DNA of 5,643 bases, taken from NCBI GenBank assembly GCA_021820675.1, contig JAKADI010000155.1, positions 1 to 5,643 of the forward strand, in the 5' to 3' direction. A program made the position numbers and the translations under genes. This stretch comes from Bacillota bacterium. Its GTDB lineage: Bacteria; Bacillota; Sulfobacillia; Sulfobacillales; Sulfobacillaceae. The notes below the pieces were generated by a model that saw only the letters and a list, made by a program, of their open reading frames with translations, made no database searches and was not told the origin of the DNA. Shown here piece by piece: positions 1 through 5,643 of the stretch (the stretch's first letter is position 1; each line of letters starts with the position of its first letter).

Positions 1-2
1 TA

Positions 3-2609
3 AACTCTTCGCAATCGCCCAATTGGCAAAAAACCGTTCAAATGCTCTGGGAGATGCTATACCAGGTTGTTCAGGAGGAAGAAAGTGCTCCGGTCGTTGA
101 AAAATCCCAGGATGCCTACATGCTAGCGAACAGACTGCGTAAGAAGCAGGTTCCTTACCGTTTGCGCGGCGGTATGGACCCCACAAATGACGCGAATACC
201 CTCGACCTAATAGATCACACGATTCGCCTGTTAACCGAACAAATTCGCTTGCAGAATTTAACGGAAGATCTTCATCGTATTAATTTGGTGGAGCTTAGCC
301 GCAAGTCCCATTCCCGTCCCTTACGGGGTTCAATAAGTGAATTGGCCAGAATTGTCAGCCAGGCTGCCAGCGACCGGTTCGATGAACATGTCGAAGGGCG
401 GTTGGTCCTGACCTCGCATCCGACGGAAAGCACCCGGCGCACCATTTTGCAACATCTCCGCAAGATTGCCACCTTATTGGAACATCCCGAGTTCGATGCG
501 TCGCATCCCTCTTGGCGGCATGACCTTACCGAATTGTTGCGCGTCTTGTGGCGCACACCCAATCAACGTGCAGCGCGGCCCACCGTCCTGGATGAAGTGG
601 AACTCGGTTTGTATTATATTCGCCAGTCGCTCTTTGACGCCTTGCCCGCCGTCTTTGATGACCTTGAGGCGGCATTCGGCCACCCGACCCCGGTTTCATG
701 GGCGATCGATTCATGGATTGGCGGTGACCGTGATGGTCACCCCTTTGTTGACGTGGCTATCACCCAAAAAACCTTGCAGCGCCACCAGGAAGTAGCTGTC
801 GAACTGTATCTCCACTCTTTAGAAGAATTAGAGCGAACCCTCACAGCAGAGCCCCGTTACATCCATGATCTCGACGTGTTCGAACGGTGGATGACCGCAC
901 AAGGACGGTTATTTTTAGACCGGGCTGATGACCTTCGGCAACGCTATCCGCAAGAACCGTTGCGACAAATGATTGGACTCATTGCGGAAAAGCTGAAGGT
1001 TACTTTGACCCACCGTTTGGGAGGTTATGTATCTGGCCATAACTTTTTCCACGACGTCGAACAACTGGCCAAACATTGGGATCCAGATCCCCATAAATGG
1101 CCGCGCGAACTGCGGATCTTGCTGCGGCAAATCCAGATTTTTGGTTTACATTTGGCAGCCTTGGACATTCGTCAGCACAGCCGCGTTCACACCCAAGCGA
1201 TGGCCGAAATTTTTGGTGCCGATTATTGGGATTGGACCGATGATGAGCGCATCCAGGCCATGCATGAAGCTTGGTCCCGCCCCGTGGACTTCATTCCGCA
1301 AAGTCCCATTACACAGGATTTGAAGGATGTGCTGGAACTCACCGCTCAATATCAACGAGTGTCGGGAAATGACGGCATACGAAATTATCTCGTTAGTATG
1401 GCTCATCAGGCGAGCGACCTTTTCGCGGTGCTTTTTCTAACTCATCTTACCGACTCCCGGATGTCTGTCAATATTATTCCCGTTGTTGAAACCTTAGATG
1501 ACTTAGAAAAAGCCCGGTCCATGATGGAGAAAGTCAACCGCGATGCGTTGTGGCGCGAACATATCCAACGGCGCCAGAACTATCAAGAGGTGATGCTCGG
1601 TTATTCGGACAGCACCAAGGACGCCGGTAGCTTAACGGCTTCCTGGGCCATCTTCCGAGCGCAATTGGACCTGACTCAGTGGGCCGAAAAGAACCAATTA
1701 CACATAGGATTCTTCCATGGTCGCGGAGGAGCATTGGGACGAGGGGGAGGTCCTACCTCCTACGCCATTACGGGCCAACCCAGCGCCAGTGTTAGAGGCT
1801 TTTTACGGATTACGCAGCAGGGAGAGGTACTCTCCCAGAAATTCTTGTTACCCAAGATCGCCTACCGCAGCCTGGAACTGATGACTGTATCGCACGCCCG
1901 CGCTGTCTTGTTTCCCAGTCTCGATCCGGATCCCAGCACAGTGGCAGACATGAACACCTTGGCGCATATCGCCTTTCAGCAATATCGGCAACTCATCAAC
2001 CACCCCGACTTTTGGGAATACTTCTTGGCGGTTACGCCAATTCGCGAGATGAGCGCACTGAATTGGGGCTCTCGTCCCTCCTGGCGCGAGCAGTTTCGAT
2101 GGGAAGACCTCAGAGCCATTCCTTGGGTGTTCTCGTGGACCCAAAATCGGATACTATTGCCCGGATGGTATGGGTCCGGGCATGCGCTTGATGCACTCTT
2201 ACAGGAGGGAAAAGCGGACCTCCTGAAACATTGGTATAAGACCTGGCCGTTTTGGACCACGACCATGCACAATTTGGAGCTAGCCTTAGTCAAGTCGGAT
2301 ATGCACGTAGCCATAGCGTATCACGACCTCGTCCCTTCAGCCTTAACGGCACAATTTTGGCCTCTGATTCAAGACGATTACAATCGTCTCCATGATGCGC
2401 TATTGACCATTACAGGACATTCTCAGCTGTTGGATGACCAACCTCGACTCCAAGAAGTGATCCGCTGGCGCAACCCACACGTTGATCCGCTCAACTATCT
2501 GCAGATTGAACTCTTGGCGCGCTACCGCGAGAGCAATAATGATCTACTGCTCCCCTTAATCGCCAAGACGATGGAAGGCATTGCTTTAGGTATGCGCAAT
2601 ACTGGTTAA
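3..2609 (+). CDS. ppc: Phosphoenolpyruvate carboxylase, 5' end cut by the window edge
   Basis: This cytosolic enzyme adds bicarbonate to phosphoenolpyruvate to give oxaloacetate and phosphate, refilling the TCA cycle and feeding aspartate synthesis. Numbered from the ATG at 42 (855 residues), the family motifs are all visible: VLTSHPTE at 122-129 with catalytic His126, GGDRDGHP at 227-234, GYSDSTKDAG at 520-529, FHGRGG at 558-563 with His559 and Arg561, and the invariant C-terminal MRNTG at 851-855. Residues matching the E. coli aspartate-inhibition site (R587, K773, R832, N881) appear to be kept as R567, K751, R810 and N853, so feedback by aspartate is likely (inference). The start is doubtful. 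The frame is open back to base 3, ATG 42 has no Shine-Dalgarno sequence, and the 13 codons before it, with WQKTVQMLWEMLYQVVQEE, resemble the N-terminal helix of the family (LRxDIRxLGELLGxVL type). The real start is therefore probably a few codons outside the window. E. coli Ppc has 883 residues, which fits. A terminator follows directly. Confidence 0.97.
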   Translation, partial: NSSQSPNWQKTVQMLWEMLYQVVQEEESAPVVEKSQDAYMLANRLRKKQVPYRLRGGMDPTNDANTLDLIDHTIRLLTEQIRLQNLTEDLHRINLVELSRKSHSRPLRGSISELARIVSQAASDRFDEHVEGRLVLTSHPTESTRRTILQHLRKIATLLEHPEFDASHPSWRHDLTELLRVLWRTPNQRAARPTVLDEVELGLYYIRQSLFDALPAVFDDLEAAFGHPTPVSWAIDSWIGGDRDGHPFVDVAITQKTLQRHQEVAVELYLHSLEELERTLTAEPRYIHDLDVFERWMTAQGRLFLDRADDLRQRYPQEPLRQMIGLIAEKLKVTLTHRLGGYVSGHNFFHDVEQLAKHWDPDPHKWPRELRILLRQIQIFGLHLAALDIRQHSRVHTQAMAEIFGADYWDWTDDERIQAMHEAWSRPVDFIPQSPITQDLKDVLELTAQYQRVSGNDGIRNYLVSMAHQASDLFAVLFLTHLTDSRMSVNIIPVVETLDDLEKARSMMEKVNRDALWREHIQRRQNYQEVMLGYSDSTKDAGSLTASWAIFRAQLDLTQWAEKNQLHIGFFHGRGGALGRGGGPTSYAITGQPSASVRGFLRITQQGEVLSQKFLLPKIAYRSLELMTVSHARAVLFPSLDPDPSTVADMNTLAHIAFQQYRQLINHPDFWEYFLAVTPIREMSALNWGSRPSWREQFRWEDLRAIPWVFSWTQNRILLPGWYGSGHALDALLQEGKADLLKHWYKTWPFWTTTMHNLELALVKSDMHVAIAYHDLVPSALTAQFWPLIQDDYNRLHDALLTITGHSQLLDDQPRLQEVIRWRNPHVDPLNYLQIELLARYRESNNDLLLPLIAKTMEGIALGMRNTG

Positions 2610-2616
2610 TAAGGAA

Positions 2617-2657
2617 GGCGGATCAGAAGACTCCCCTGTGATCCGCCCGTTTTGTTT
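2617..2657 (+). terminator. Rho-independent terminator of ppc
   Basis: A perfect 9-bp stem, GGCGGATCA (2617-2625) with TGATCCGCC (2639-2647), encloses a 13-base loop and is followed by CGTTTTGTTT. It starts eight bases after the ppc stop codon. On the minus strand the same stem is preceded by an A-rich stretch and followed by TTCCTTATT, so it may also stop transcription coming from the convergent TPR gene, though less well. Confidence 0.85.
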
Positions 2658-2703
2658 GCCTCTTCCCGAAATCGGGTGTCCAAAACCTGGGGATCTCGGG
2701 ATC

Positions 2704-3192
2704 CTATGTGCGGTCATTAAAGTGCTGGCTATAATAACGCAAGGTCGAACGATAGGGATCAATCTCTTTTTTAAACGCCGGTTCGCCCAAAATGACAGTC
2801 CACAAAAGCCGAAATGCACTACCCCGGTCATCATCTTGCCATAGGGTTAAAGCATAAAAGAGATCAATGGCGACATCATGGGGAAATTCCTTGTGCGCCT
2901 TCTCAAGCCACTGGCGCGCATCATAAATAAGTCCATTCATGCGCAAGTCGTTAGCTAGGCTAATTAATATCTGCCGTTTTAGGGCCTTGGGCGGATCGTG
3001 CGTTAGAGCTTGGCGATACCAATCAATCGCTTCGGGGATCTTGCTCAATTCGTCCAAAATGAGGCCCATTTCCAATTCTAAATAAGGATTATCGGCTTCT
3101 TTCTCCATCCACTGTGCTAGTTGCTCACGGGCATCCTCAAACTTTCCACGATTTTTCAGGTGACGAATCACCGTTAAATCTGGTTCTTGCAT
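2704..3192 (-). CDS. Tetratricopeptide repeat (TPR) protein, TPR_5-like
   Basis: A 162-residue soluble protein with no signal peptide or membrane segment. It is built of helical pairs with TPR spacing: about residues 5-36 (HLKNRGKFEDAREQLAQWM), 37-69 (GLILDELSKIPEAIDWYRQAL), 73-106 (ISLANDLRMNGLIYDARQWL) and a degenerate last unit at about 108-140. The order 'EAIDWYRQAL ... LANDLR ... A..WLE.A...FP.D ... FYALTLW' closely recalls the small Firmicute/actinobacterial family called Tetratrico peptide repeat TPR_5 (PF12688), from memory and not searched. Such proteins are binding scaffolds; no enzyme motif is visible and no partner can be named. The ATG at 3192 is well placed, with GAGG at 3200-3203 seven bases upstream. 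The gene converges on ppc and diverges from the DsrE-like gene, so it is probably monocistronic. Confidence 0.88.
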   Translation of the reverse strand: MQEPDLTVIRHLKNRGKFEDAREQLAQWMEKEADNPYLELEMGLILDELSKIPEAIDWYRQALTHDPPKALKRQILISLANDLRMNGLIYDARQWLEKAHKEFPHDVAIDLFYALTLWQDDDRGSAFRLLWTVILGEPAFKKEIDPYRSTLRYYSQHFNDRT

Positions 3193-3233
3193 GGAAATTC
3201 CTCAATTCGTTCTATGTCATATTCCCGATTTTA

Positions 3234-3242
3234 ACTATACCA
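3234..3242 (-). promoter_or_regulatory. Candidate extended -10 promoter of the TPR gene
   Basis: Read on the minus strand this is TGGTATAGT, an extended -10 element (TGn followed by a hexamer matching TATAAT at five of six positions). It lies about 42 bases before the start codon, giving a predicted leader of roughly 35 bases that includes the GAGG ribosome binding site. No good -35 hexamer is seen 16-18 bases upstream, which an extended -10 can tolerate. This is a sequence match only. Confidence 0.42.
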
Positions 3243-3270
3243 TGATTTAGAGACTCCGCACGTATTGTGC

Positions 3271-3282
3271 CAGGCCTGCCTG
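3271..3282. promoter_or_regulatory. Short inverted repeat, possible operator
   Basis: CAGGC (3271-3275) and GCCTG (3278-3282) form a 5-bp inverted repeat with a 2-base centre. It sits in the divergent region, seven bases before the candidate extended -10 of the DsrE-like gene, where a -35 contact or a regulator would bind. The arms are short and the site could be chance. No cognate regulator gene is present in the window. Confidence 0.2.
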
Positions 3283-3288
3283 TCGGCA

Positions 3289-3297
3289 TGATATGCT
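3289..3297 (+). promoter_or_regulatory. Candidate extended -10 promoter of the DsrE-like gene
   Basis: TGATATGCT has the TGn extension followed by TATGCT, which matches TATAAT at four of six positions. A weak TTGTGC at 3265-3270 is too far upstream for ideal spacing. Transcription would begin near 3304, which would put the hairpin at 3307-3326 at the very 5' end of the mRNA. Evidence is weak and rests on position as much as on sequence. Confidence 0.28.
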
Positions 3298-3306
3298 GAA
3301 TATTAA

Positions 3307-3338
3307 GGGGAGCCGAAGAGCTCCTCAGAAAATTTTTT
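3307..3338 (+). other. Leader hairpin followed by a T-run
   Basis: GGGGAGC (3307-3313) pairs with GCTCCTC (3320-3326) as seven base pairs, one of them G-T, around a CGAAGA loop. After AGAAAA comes a run of six T at 3333-3338. It lies about 45 bases before the DsrE-like start codon. It could be a 5' stabilising stem, a weak attenuator, or nothing. The T-run is six bases away from the stem, which is poor for an intrinsic terminator. Confidence 0.35.
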
Positions 3339-3357
3339 CAGCAACACGCAAAGACGC

Positions 3358-3364
3358 GAGGTGA
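3358..3364 (+). promoter_or_regulatory. Ribosome binding site deciding the DsrE-like start
   Basis: GAGGTGA lies eight bases before ATG 3373. The in-frame GTG at 3361 falls inside this Shine-Dalgarno sequence and has no comparable site of its own. This favours ATG 3373 over the longer reading that begins at GTG 3361. Confidence 0.7.
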
Positions 3365-3372
3365 AGAAAGCC

Positions 3373-3720
3373 ATGGAGCAACGTTTTGAGGTCGTTTTTC
3401 ATATCAATGACGCGTCACCTCACAAACAGCGGGGCACGCTAAAAAATATTTCCAACCTCTTAGCAGAAAGTCCCGATATTCGTGTAGAACTGGTGGTGCA
3501 AGGTGATGCGATTACGCTTGTCACAGCCCAAGAATCGCCATTTGCCAATGCATTGGCCGCTTTACAGCAGCGCGGCGTGGTCATTGCCGTATGCCGGAAT
3601 ACCTTGAAAGCCAAGGGAATGACTGACACCGAACTCCTGGATGATATGACCATTGTTCCCTCGGCCGTGGGTGAACTGGTAAGACGCCAACAACAAGGGG
3701 CGGCGTACATCAAGCCATAA
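3373..3720 (+). CDS. DsrE-family protein (COG1416-like)
   Basis: A 115-residue cytosolic protein with the fold signature of the DsrE/DsrF/YchN group. It opens with a beta strand and the family start motif (FEVVFHINDASP, residues 5-16), then helix KNISNLL, strand VELVVQG (38-44), helix FANALAALQQRG (57-68), strand VVIAVCRNTLKAKG (69-82) and the typical ending VPSAVGELVRRQQQGAAYIKP (95-115). The end motif and the A-C-x-N-T-L-K motif are those of the stand-alone family often written COG1416. Cys74 in the latter is the only cysteine and aligns with the cysteine that carries sulfur in active DsrE/TusD-type proteins, so a persulfide-carrier role is possible but not shown. No DsrF, DsrH, TusA, rhodanese or heterodisulfide reductase gene is adjacent. 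The start at 3373 follows the Shine-Dalgarno sequence; GTG 3361 would add four residues. The gene is transcribed divergently from the TPR gene. Confidence 0.88.
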   Translation: MEQRFEVVFHINDASPHKQRGTLKNISNLLAESPDIRVELVVQGDAITLVTAQESPFANALAALQQRGVVIAVCRNTLKAKGMTDTELLDDMTIVPSAVGELVRRQQQGAAYIKP

Positions 3721-3737
3721 TTCTGGCAACACCATAA

Positions 3738-3771
3738 CCTGGGGCATCGCCACTGCCCCAGGGCTCCTTTT
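3738..3771 (+). terminator. Hairpin after the DsrE-like gene, probable terminator
   Basis: CCTGGGGCA (3738-3746) and TGCCCCAGG (3754-3762) form a perfect 9-bp stem with a 7-base loop, 17 bases after the stop codon. It is followed by GCTCC and TTTT, a short and delayed T-run. The stem is strong and the tail mediocre. A second hairpin overlaps the right arm at 3761-3782, so the structure may be more than a simple terminator. Confidence 0.6.
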
Positions 3772-3896
3772 GGAGGGTGCCCTCACGAACACATTTCCTC
3801 TTTCCGGTAGGTCTGCTTTCCCCTGGGCGCGCATAACATAGACCCAAAAGAGCTGTCGCCGAAGTTTGAGACGACGAAGCCACCATTGTCTGCGTG

Positions 3897-3903
3897 AAGG
3901 AGG
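3897..3903 (+). promoter_or_regulatory. Strong ribosome binding site of the DUF2508-like gene
   Basis: AAGGAGG, close to the full anti-16S complement, stands eight bases before ATG 3912. A GTG at 3894 opens the same frame earlier but overlaps this site, so ATG 3912 is the better start. Confidence 0.8.
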
Positions 3904-3911
3904 CCACGACC

Positions 3912-4175
3912 ATGACATGGAAAGAAGCGCTTCAAGAAGCCGTTGAGGAACGAAATTTGGCCGAACACGCCTTTGCTCATGCGGCTGCCGAATATTGTGA
4001 TTTTCACATCTACCGGCTTCAGGCAGCCGAGGAAAAAGTGCGGATGATTATCCGCCAGGCGCGCACGGCCATGGGGTATCCCAGCATCCCCTTAAAAGCG
4101 ACCGCAACTTTGCCGCAAATTGCTGTTGCTCATCAATCCGGTGACCCTCAGGAGCGAAATGCCGAAGATGAGTAA
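3912..4175 (+). CDS. Small DUF2508-like (YaaL-type) protein
   Basis: An 87-residue protein of unknown function. Residues 1-54 are charged and helical, with a pattern recalling the DUF2508/YaaL family of Firmicutes: W near the start, a helix rich in E and A, then EYCDFHIYRLQAAEEKVR, where the aromatic/acidic 'D..IY.L.AAE.....' stretch is the family's core. This assignment is by eye. The tail after about residue 55 is rich in P, A, Q and E and looks disordered, ending NAEDE. There is no signal peptide or membrane segment. The perfect Shine-Dalgarno sequence supports real translation. In Bacillus yaaL lies beside recR, which is not seen here. The last 28 bases overlap the 3' end of asnB on the other strand. 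No promoter was convincing in 3783-3893; the gene might be read through from the DsrE-like gene, 191 bases upstream, past the hairpins. Confidence 0.78.
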   Translation: MTWKEALQEAVEERNLAEHAFAHAAAEYCDFHIYRLQAAEEKVRMIIRQARTAMGYPSIPLKATATLPQIAVAHQSGDPQERNAEDE

Positions 4176-5643
4176 CCGTGGCGCTGCGCTTCACGAACTT
4201 TGGCACTCATTTCTTCAGCCCATAACTCCAACATGAGCAAAGAATAGATTTTCCTGGCTGTTGTGCCGTTGCCGGGGCCCATGTCTGCCAACAATCTTTG
4301 AACTTCGTCGATATTCAGCCAGTCTTGCGTCATTGCCGATTCACTGGTCAACGTGTCCCAGGCAATGTCGTGTAAGGGTCCCGCTAAAAGATCTGTCAGC
4401 GGGGTAGGAAATCCTTGTTTAGGACGTCTGACGACATCAGGCGGAAGAACTCGTTTAGCAACTTCCCGCAAGACCCGTTTATCGTCTTTTCTATAACGGC
4501 GTAGCGCCAACGGCAAGCTGAGTGCCAAGTCAACGACCTCATGATCGCAAAACGGAACACGAATCTCTAAGTTATAGTGCATCCCGATGCGATCAGCCTT
4601 TAGCAGCACATCGTCGGGTAGAAACCATTGCACATCGAATCCTTGCATAGCCTGAAGCTCCGATAACCCGGCATGGCTGGCCCAATATTCGGCCACGGCT
4701 CCCGGACGATCCGGCTGGTACCACTCATTCCGCAGAATAAGACGCTGTTCTTCCGGATTAAAGGTAAAACCCACCCCACGGTAACGGTCGCTAATGGGGG
4801 TCTCAGCGCGGCGAAAGGCGTTAGATCCCGGCCAGTTCCGGCTCGTCCAGACTCTTCTCGCCCATGTCGGCATTCGGCGCAACCAGGCCAGACTTTGAAC
4901 TTCCCCATACCCGGCATAGCCCGCAAAAATTTCATCGGCGCCTTCGCCGGATATCATCACGGTCTCTTGTTCAGCTGCCGCTTTCGCCACCCCGTCCAGC
5001 GGTAGTACCGTTGGGTCGGCCATCGGCTCATCTAAAACGTACGCTAACTCGCGAACCCGCTCCGGGGTAATCGTCAAATCGACATTCACGCGGTGCAAGG
5101 TAATTCCGTATGCGTTGGCAACTTTTTCGGCCCAAGCCAACTCATTATACCCCGGATACTTCTCCGGAAACGTCGCCGACCAGGCCTCTACTGGTCGATT
5201 AAGCGTTCCGGCCGCAATGGCTGTCAGCACACTGGAATCGAGGCCACCAGAAAGAAATACACCCAACGGAACGTCTGACGCCAGATGTCCGCGCACGACG
5301 TCCACGAGTAATCCATGCAGCCGATCCGCCCAGTACGTCATCTGCAGGGTCGAATCGGGTTCCATAATCGAGGGCTGCCAATAGAGCCAGCGTTGTCGCC
5401 GCCCATCAGCGTGGACGATCATCACTTCACCGGGGCGCAGTTTCGTCACATTTTTAACCAAAGTGTGGGGGGCCGGAACAAACCGATGCCCCAGATAGCT
5501 TGTAAGCATCTTGGGGTCGACATCAAAATGAAATCCGTTCAAATACATAAACGACTTCAATTCCGAAGAAAATGCCAACATATCCGCCGTCTCGTATAAG
5601 TATAAAGGTTTTTGGCCCACTCGGTCGCGAGCTAAAATCAATC
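4148..5643 (-). CDS. asnB: Asparagine synthetase B (glutamine-hydrolysing), N-terminus beyond the window
   Basis: This cytosolic enzyme makes asparagine from aspartate, ATP and glutamine. The 498 visible codons begin inside the glutaminase domain at LARDRVGQKPLY and SSELKS (residues 3-14 and 25-30, numbered from the TTG at 5641), so roughly 115 residues with the catalytic Cys2 are off the right edge. That TTG is an internal leucine, not a start. The synthetase domain follows: the ATP-binding PP-loop SGGLDSS (131-137), DEPMADPT (204-211), SGEGADEIFAGY (231-242), LLKADRIGMHYNLEIRVPF (346-364) and RPKQGFPTP (406-414), all standard for the family and intact. After the usual ending LLMLELW (468-474) the protein runs on for 23 residues (EEMSAK to SAFRS). 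The expected full length is about 610 residues, as in Firmicute AsnB. Some members modify peptides or exopolysaccharide precursors, but nothing here points that way. Confidence 0.95.
   Translation of the reverse strand, partial: LILARDRVGQKPLYLYETADMLAFSSELKSFMYLNGFHFDVDPKMLTSYLGHRFVPAPHTLVKNVTKLRPGEVMIVHADGRRQRWLYWQPSIMEPDSTLQMTYWADRLHGLLVDVVRGHLASDVPLGVFLSGGLDSSVLTAIAAGTLNRPVEAWSATFPEKYPGYNELAWAEKVANAYGITLHRVNVDLTITPERVRELAYVLDEPMADPTVLPLDGVAKAAAEQETVMISGEGADEIFAGYAGYGEVQSLAWLRRMPTWARRVWTSRNWPGSNAFRRAETPISDRYRGVGFTFNPEEQRLILRNEWYQPDRPGAVAEYWASHAGLSELQAMQGFDVQWFLPDDVLLKADRIGMHYNLEIRVPFCDHEVVDLALSLPLALRRYRKDDKRVLREVAKRVLPPDVVRRPKQGFPTPLTDLLAGPLHDIAWDTLTSESAMTQDWLNIDEVQRLLADMGPGNGTTARKIYSLLMLELWAEEMSAKVREAQRHGYSSSAFRS

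Noticed and set aside
1976..2314. 112-codon minus-strand open frame inside ppc, and similar ones at 272-562 and 1848-2144
   Set aside because: They lie antisense to conserved ppc sequence, have no family motifs, and show the composition expected of a reversed coding strand.
2665..2704. Small hairpins CCCGA/TCGGG (2665-2676) and GGATC/GATCC (2691-2704) as a terminator for the TPR gene
   Set aside because: Stems are only five base pairs with tiny loops, and the T-run on the minus strand (GGTTTTGG) is short. The stem at 2617-2647 is a better candidate for both genes.
2638..2844. 68-codon plus-strand frame after the ppc terminator
   Set aside because: It starts inside the terminator stem and runs antisense through the 3' end of the TPR gene; the product has no recognisable features.
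3771..3782. GGAGGGTGCC as the core of a T-box riboswitch
   Set aside because: The T-box consensus (AGGGTGGNACCGCG) is not matched beyond AGGGTG, and there is no specifier stem or aminoacyl-tRNA-related gene downstream.
3562..3918. 118-codon minus-strand open frame across the DsrE-like gene and the following gap
   Set aside because: Its product is rich in R, W and P with no recognisable motif. It runs antisense to a gene with clear family motifs and crosses the strong 9-bp hairpin, so it is a shadow frame.
4600..5005. Open frames of about 110 codons on both strands within asnB
   Set aside because: They cover conserved AsnB motifs in other frames and carry no ribosome binding site or recognisable domain.
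1..5643. A ppc-asnB aspartate/asparagine gene cluster
   Set aside because: The two genes are on opposite strands, about 1.5 kb apart, with three unrelated genes and a strong terminator between them. The shared pathway is likely coincidental.

Overview
The window carries five protein-coding genes and reads as an ordinary bacterial chromosome segment. Base composition is near one half G+C by eye (not counted). The two central plus-strand genes have strong AGGAGG-type ribosome binding sites. The DsrE-like protein, the TPR protein and the small DUF2508-like protein have the look of a Firmicute. A Sulfobacillus-like acidophile would fit, but that is a guess from general resemblance and no marker gene here proves it. 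No RNA gene, insertion sequence, CRISPR array, prophage or toxin-antitoxin gene could be recognised.

Layout. (1) Bases 3-2609, plus strand: phosphoenolpyruvate carboxylase (ppc), complete at the C-terminus. Its true start probably lies just before the window, because the frame is open to the edge. A clear hairpin terminator follows at 2617. (2) Bases 2704-3192, minus strand, convergent with ppc: a 162-residue TPR protein. (3) Bases 3193-3372: a divergent intergenic region with candidate promoters for both flanking genes, a short inverted repeat and a leader hairpin. (4) Bases 3373-3720, plus strand: a 115-residue DsrE-like protein with a single cysteine, followed by a 9-bp hairpin and further overlapping hairpins. 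(5) Bases 3912-4175, plus strand: an 87-residue protein resembling DUF2508 (YaaL type). (6) Bases 4148-5643, minus strand: asparagine synthetase B, lacking its N-terminal part, which lies beyond the right edge. Its 3' end overlaps the small gene by 28 bases.

How the genes relate. PEP carboxylase makes oxaloacetate, the precursor of aspartate, and AsnB turns aspartate into asparagine, so the two ends of the window lie in one metabolic family. They are on opposite strands with three unrelated genes between them, so this is a shared theme and not an operon. The three small genes are separate transcription units as far as can be seen. I found no convincing new multi-gene system. The places most worth a second look are the single-cysteine DsrE protein, the structured DNA on both sides of it, and the overlapping convergent gene pair at 4148-4175.
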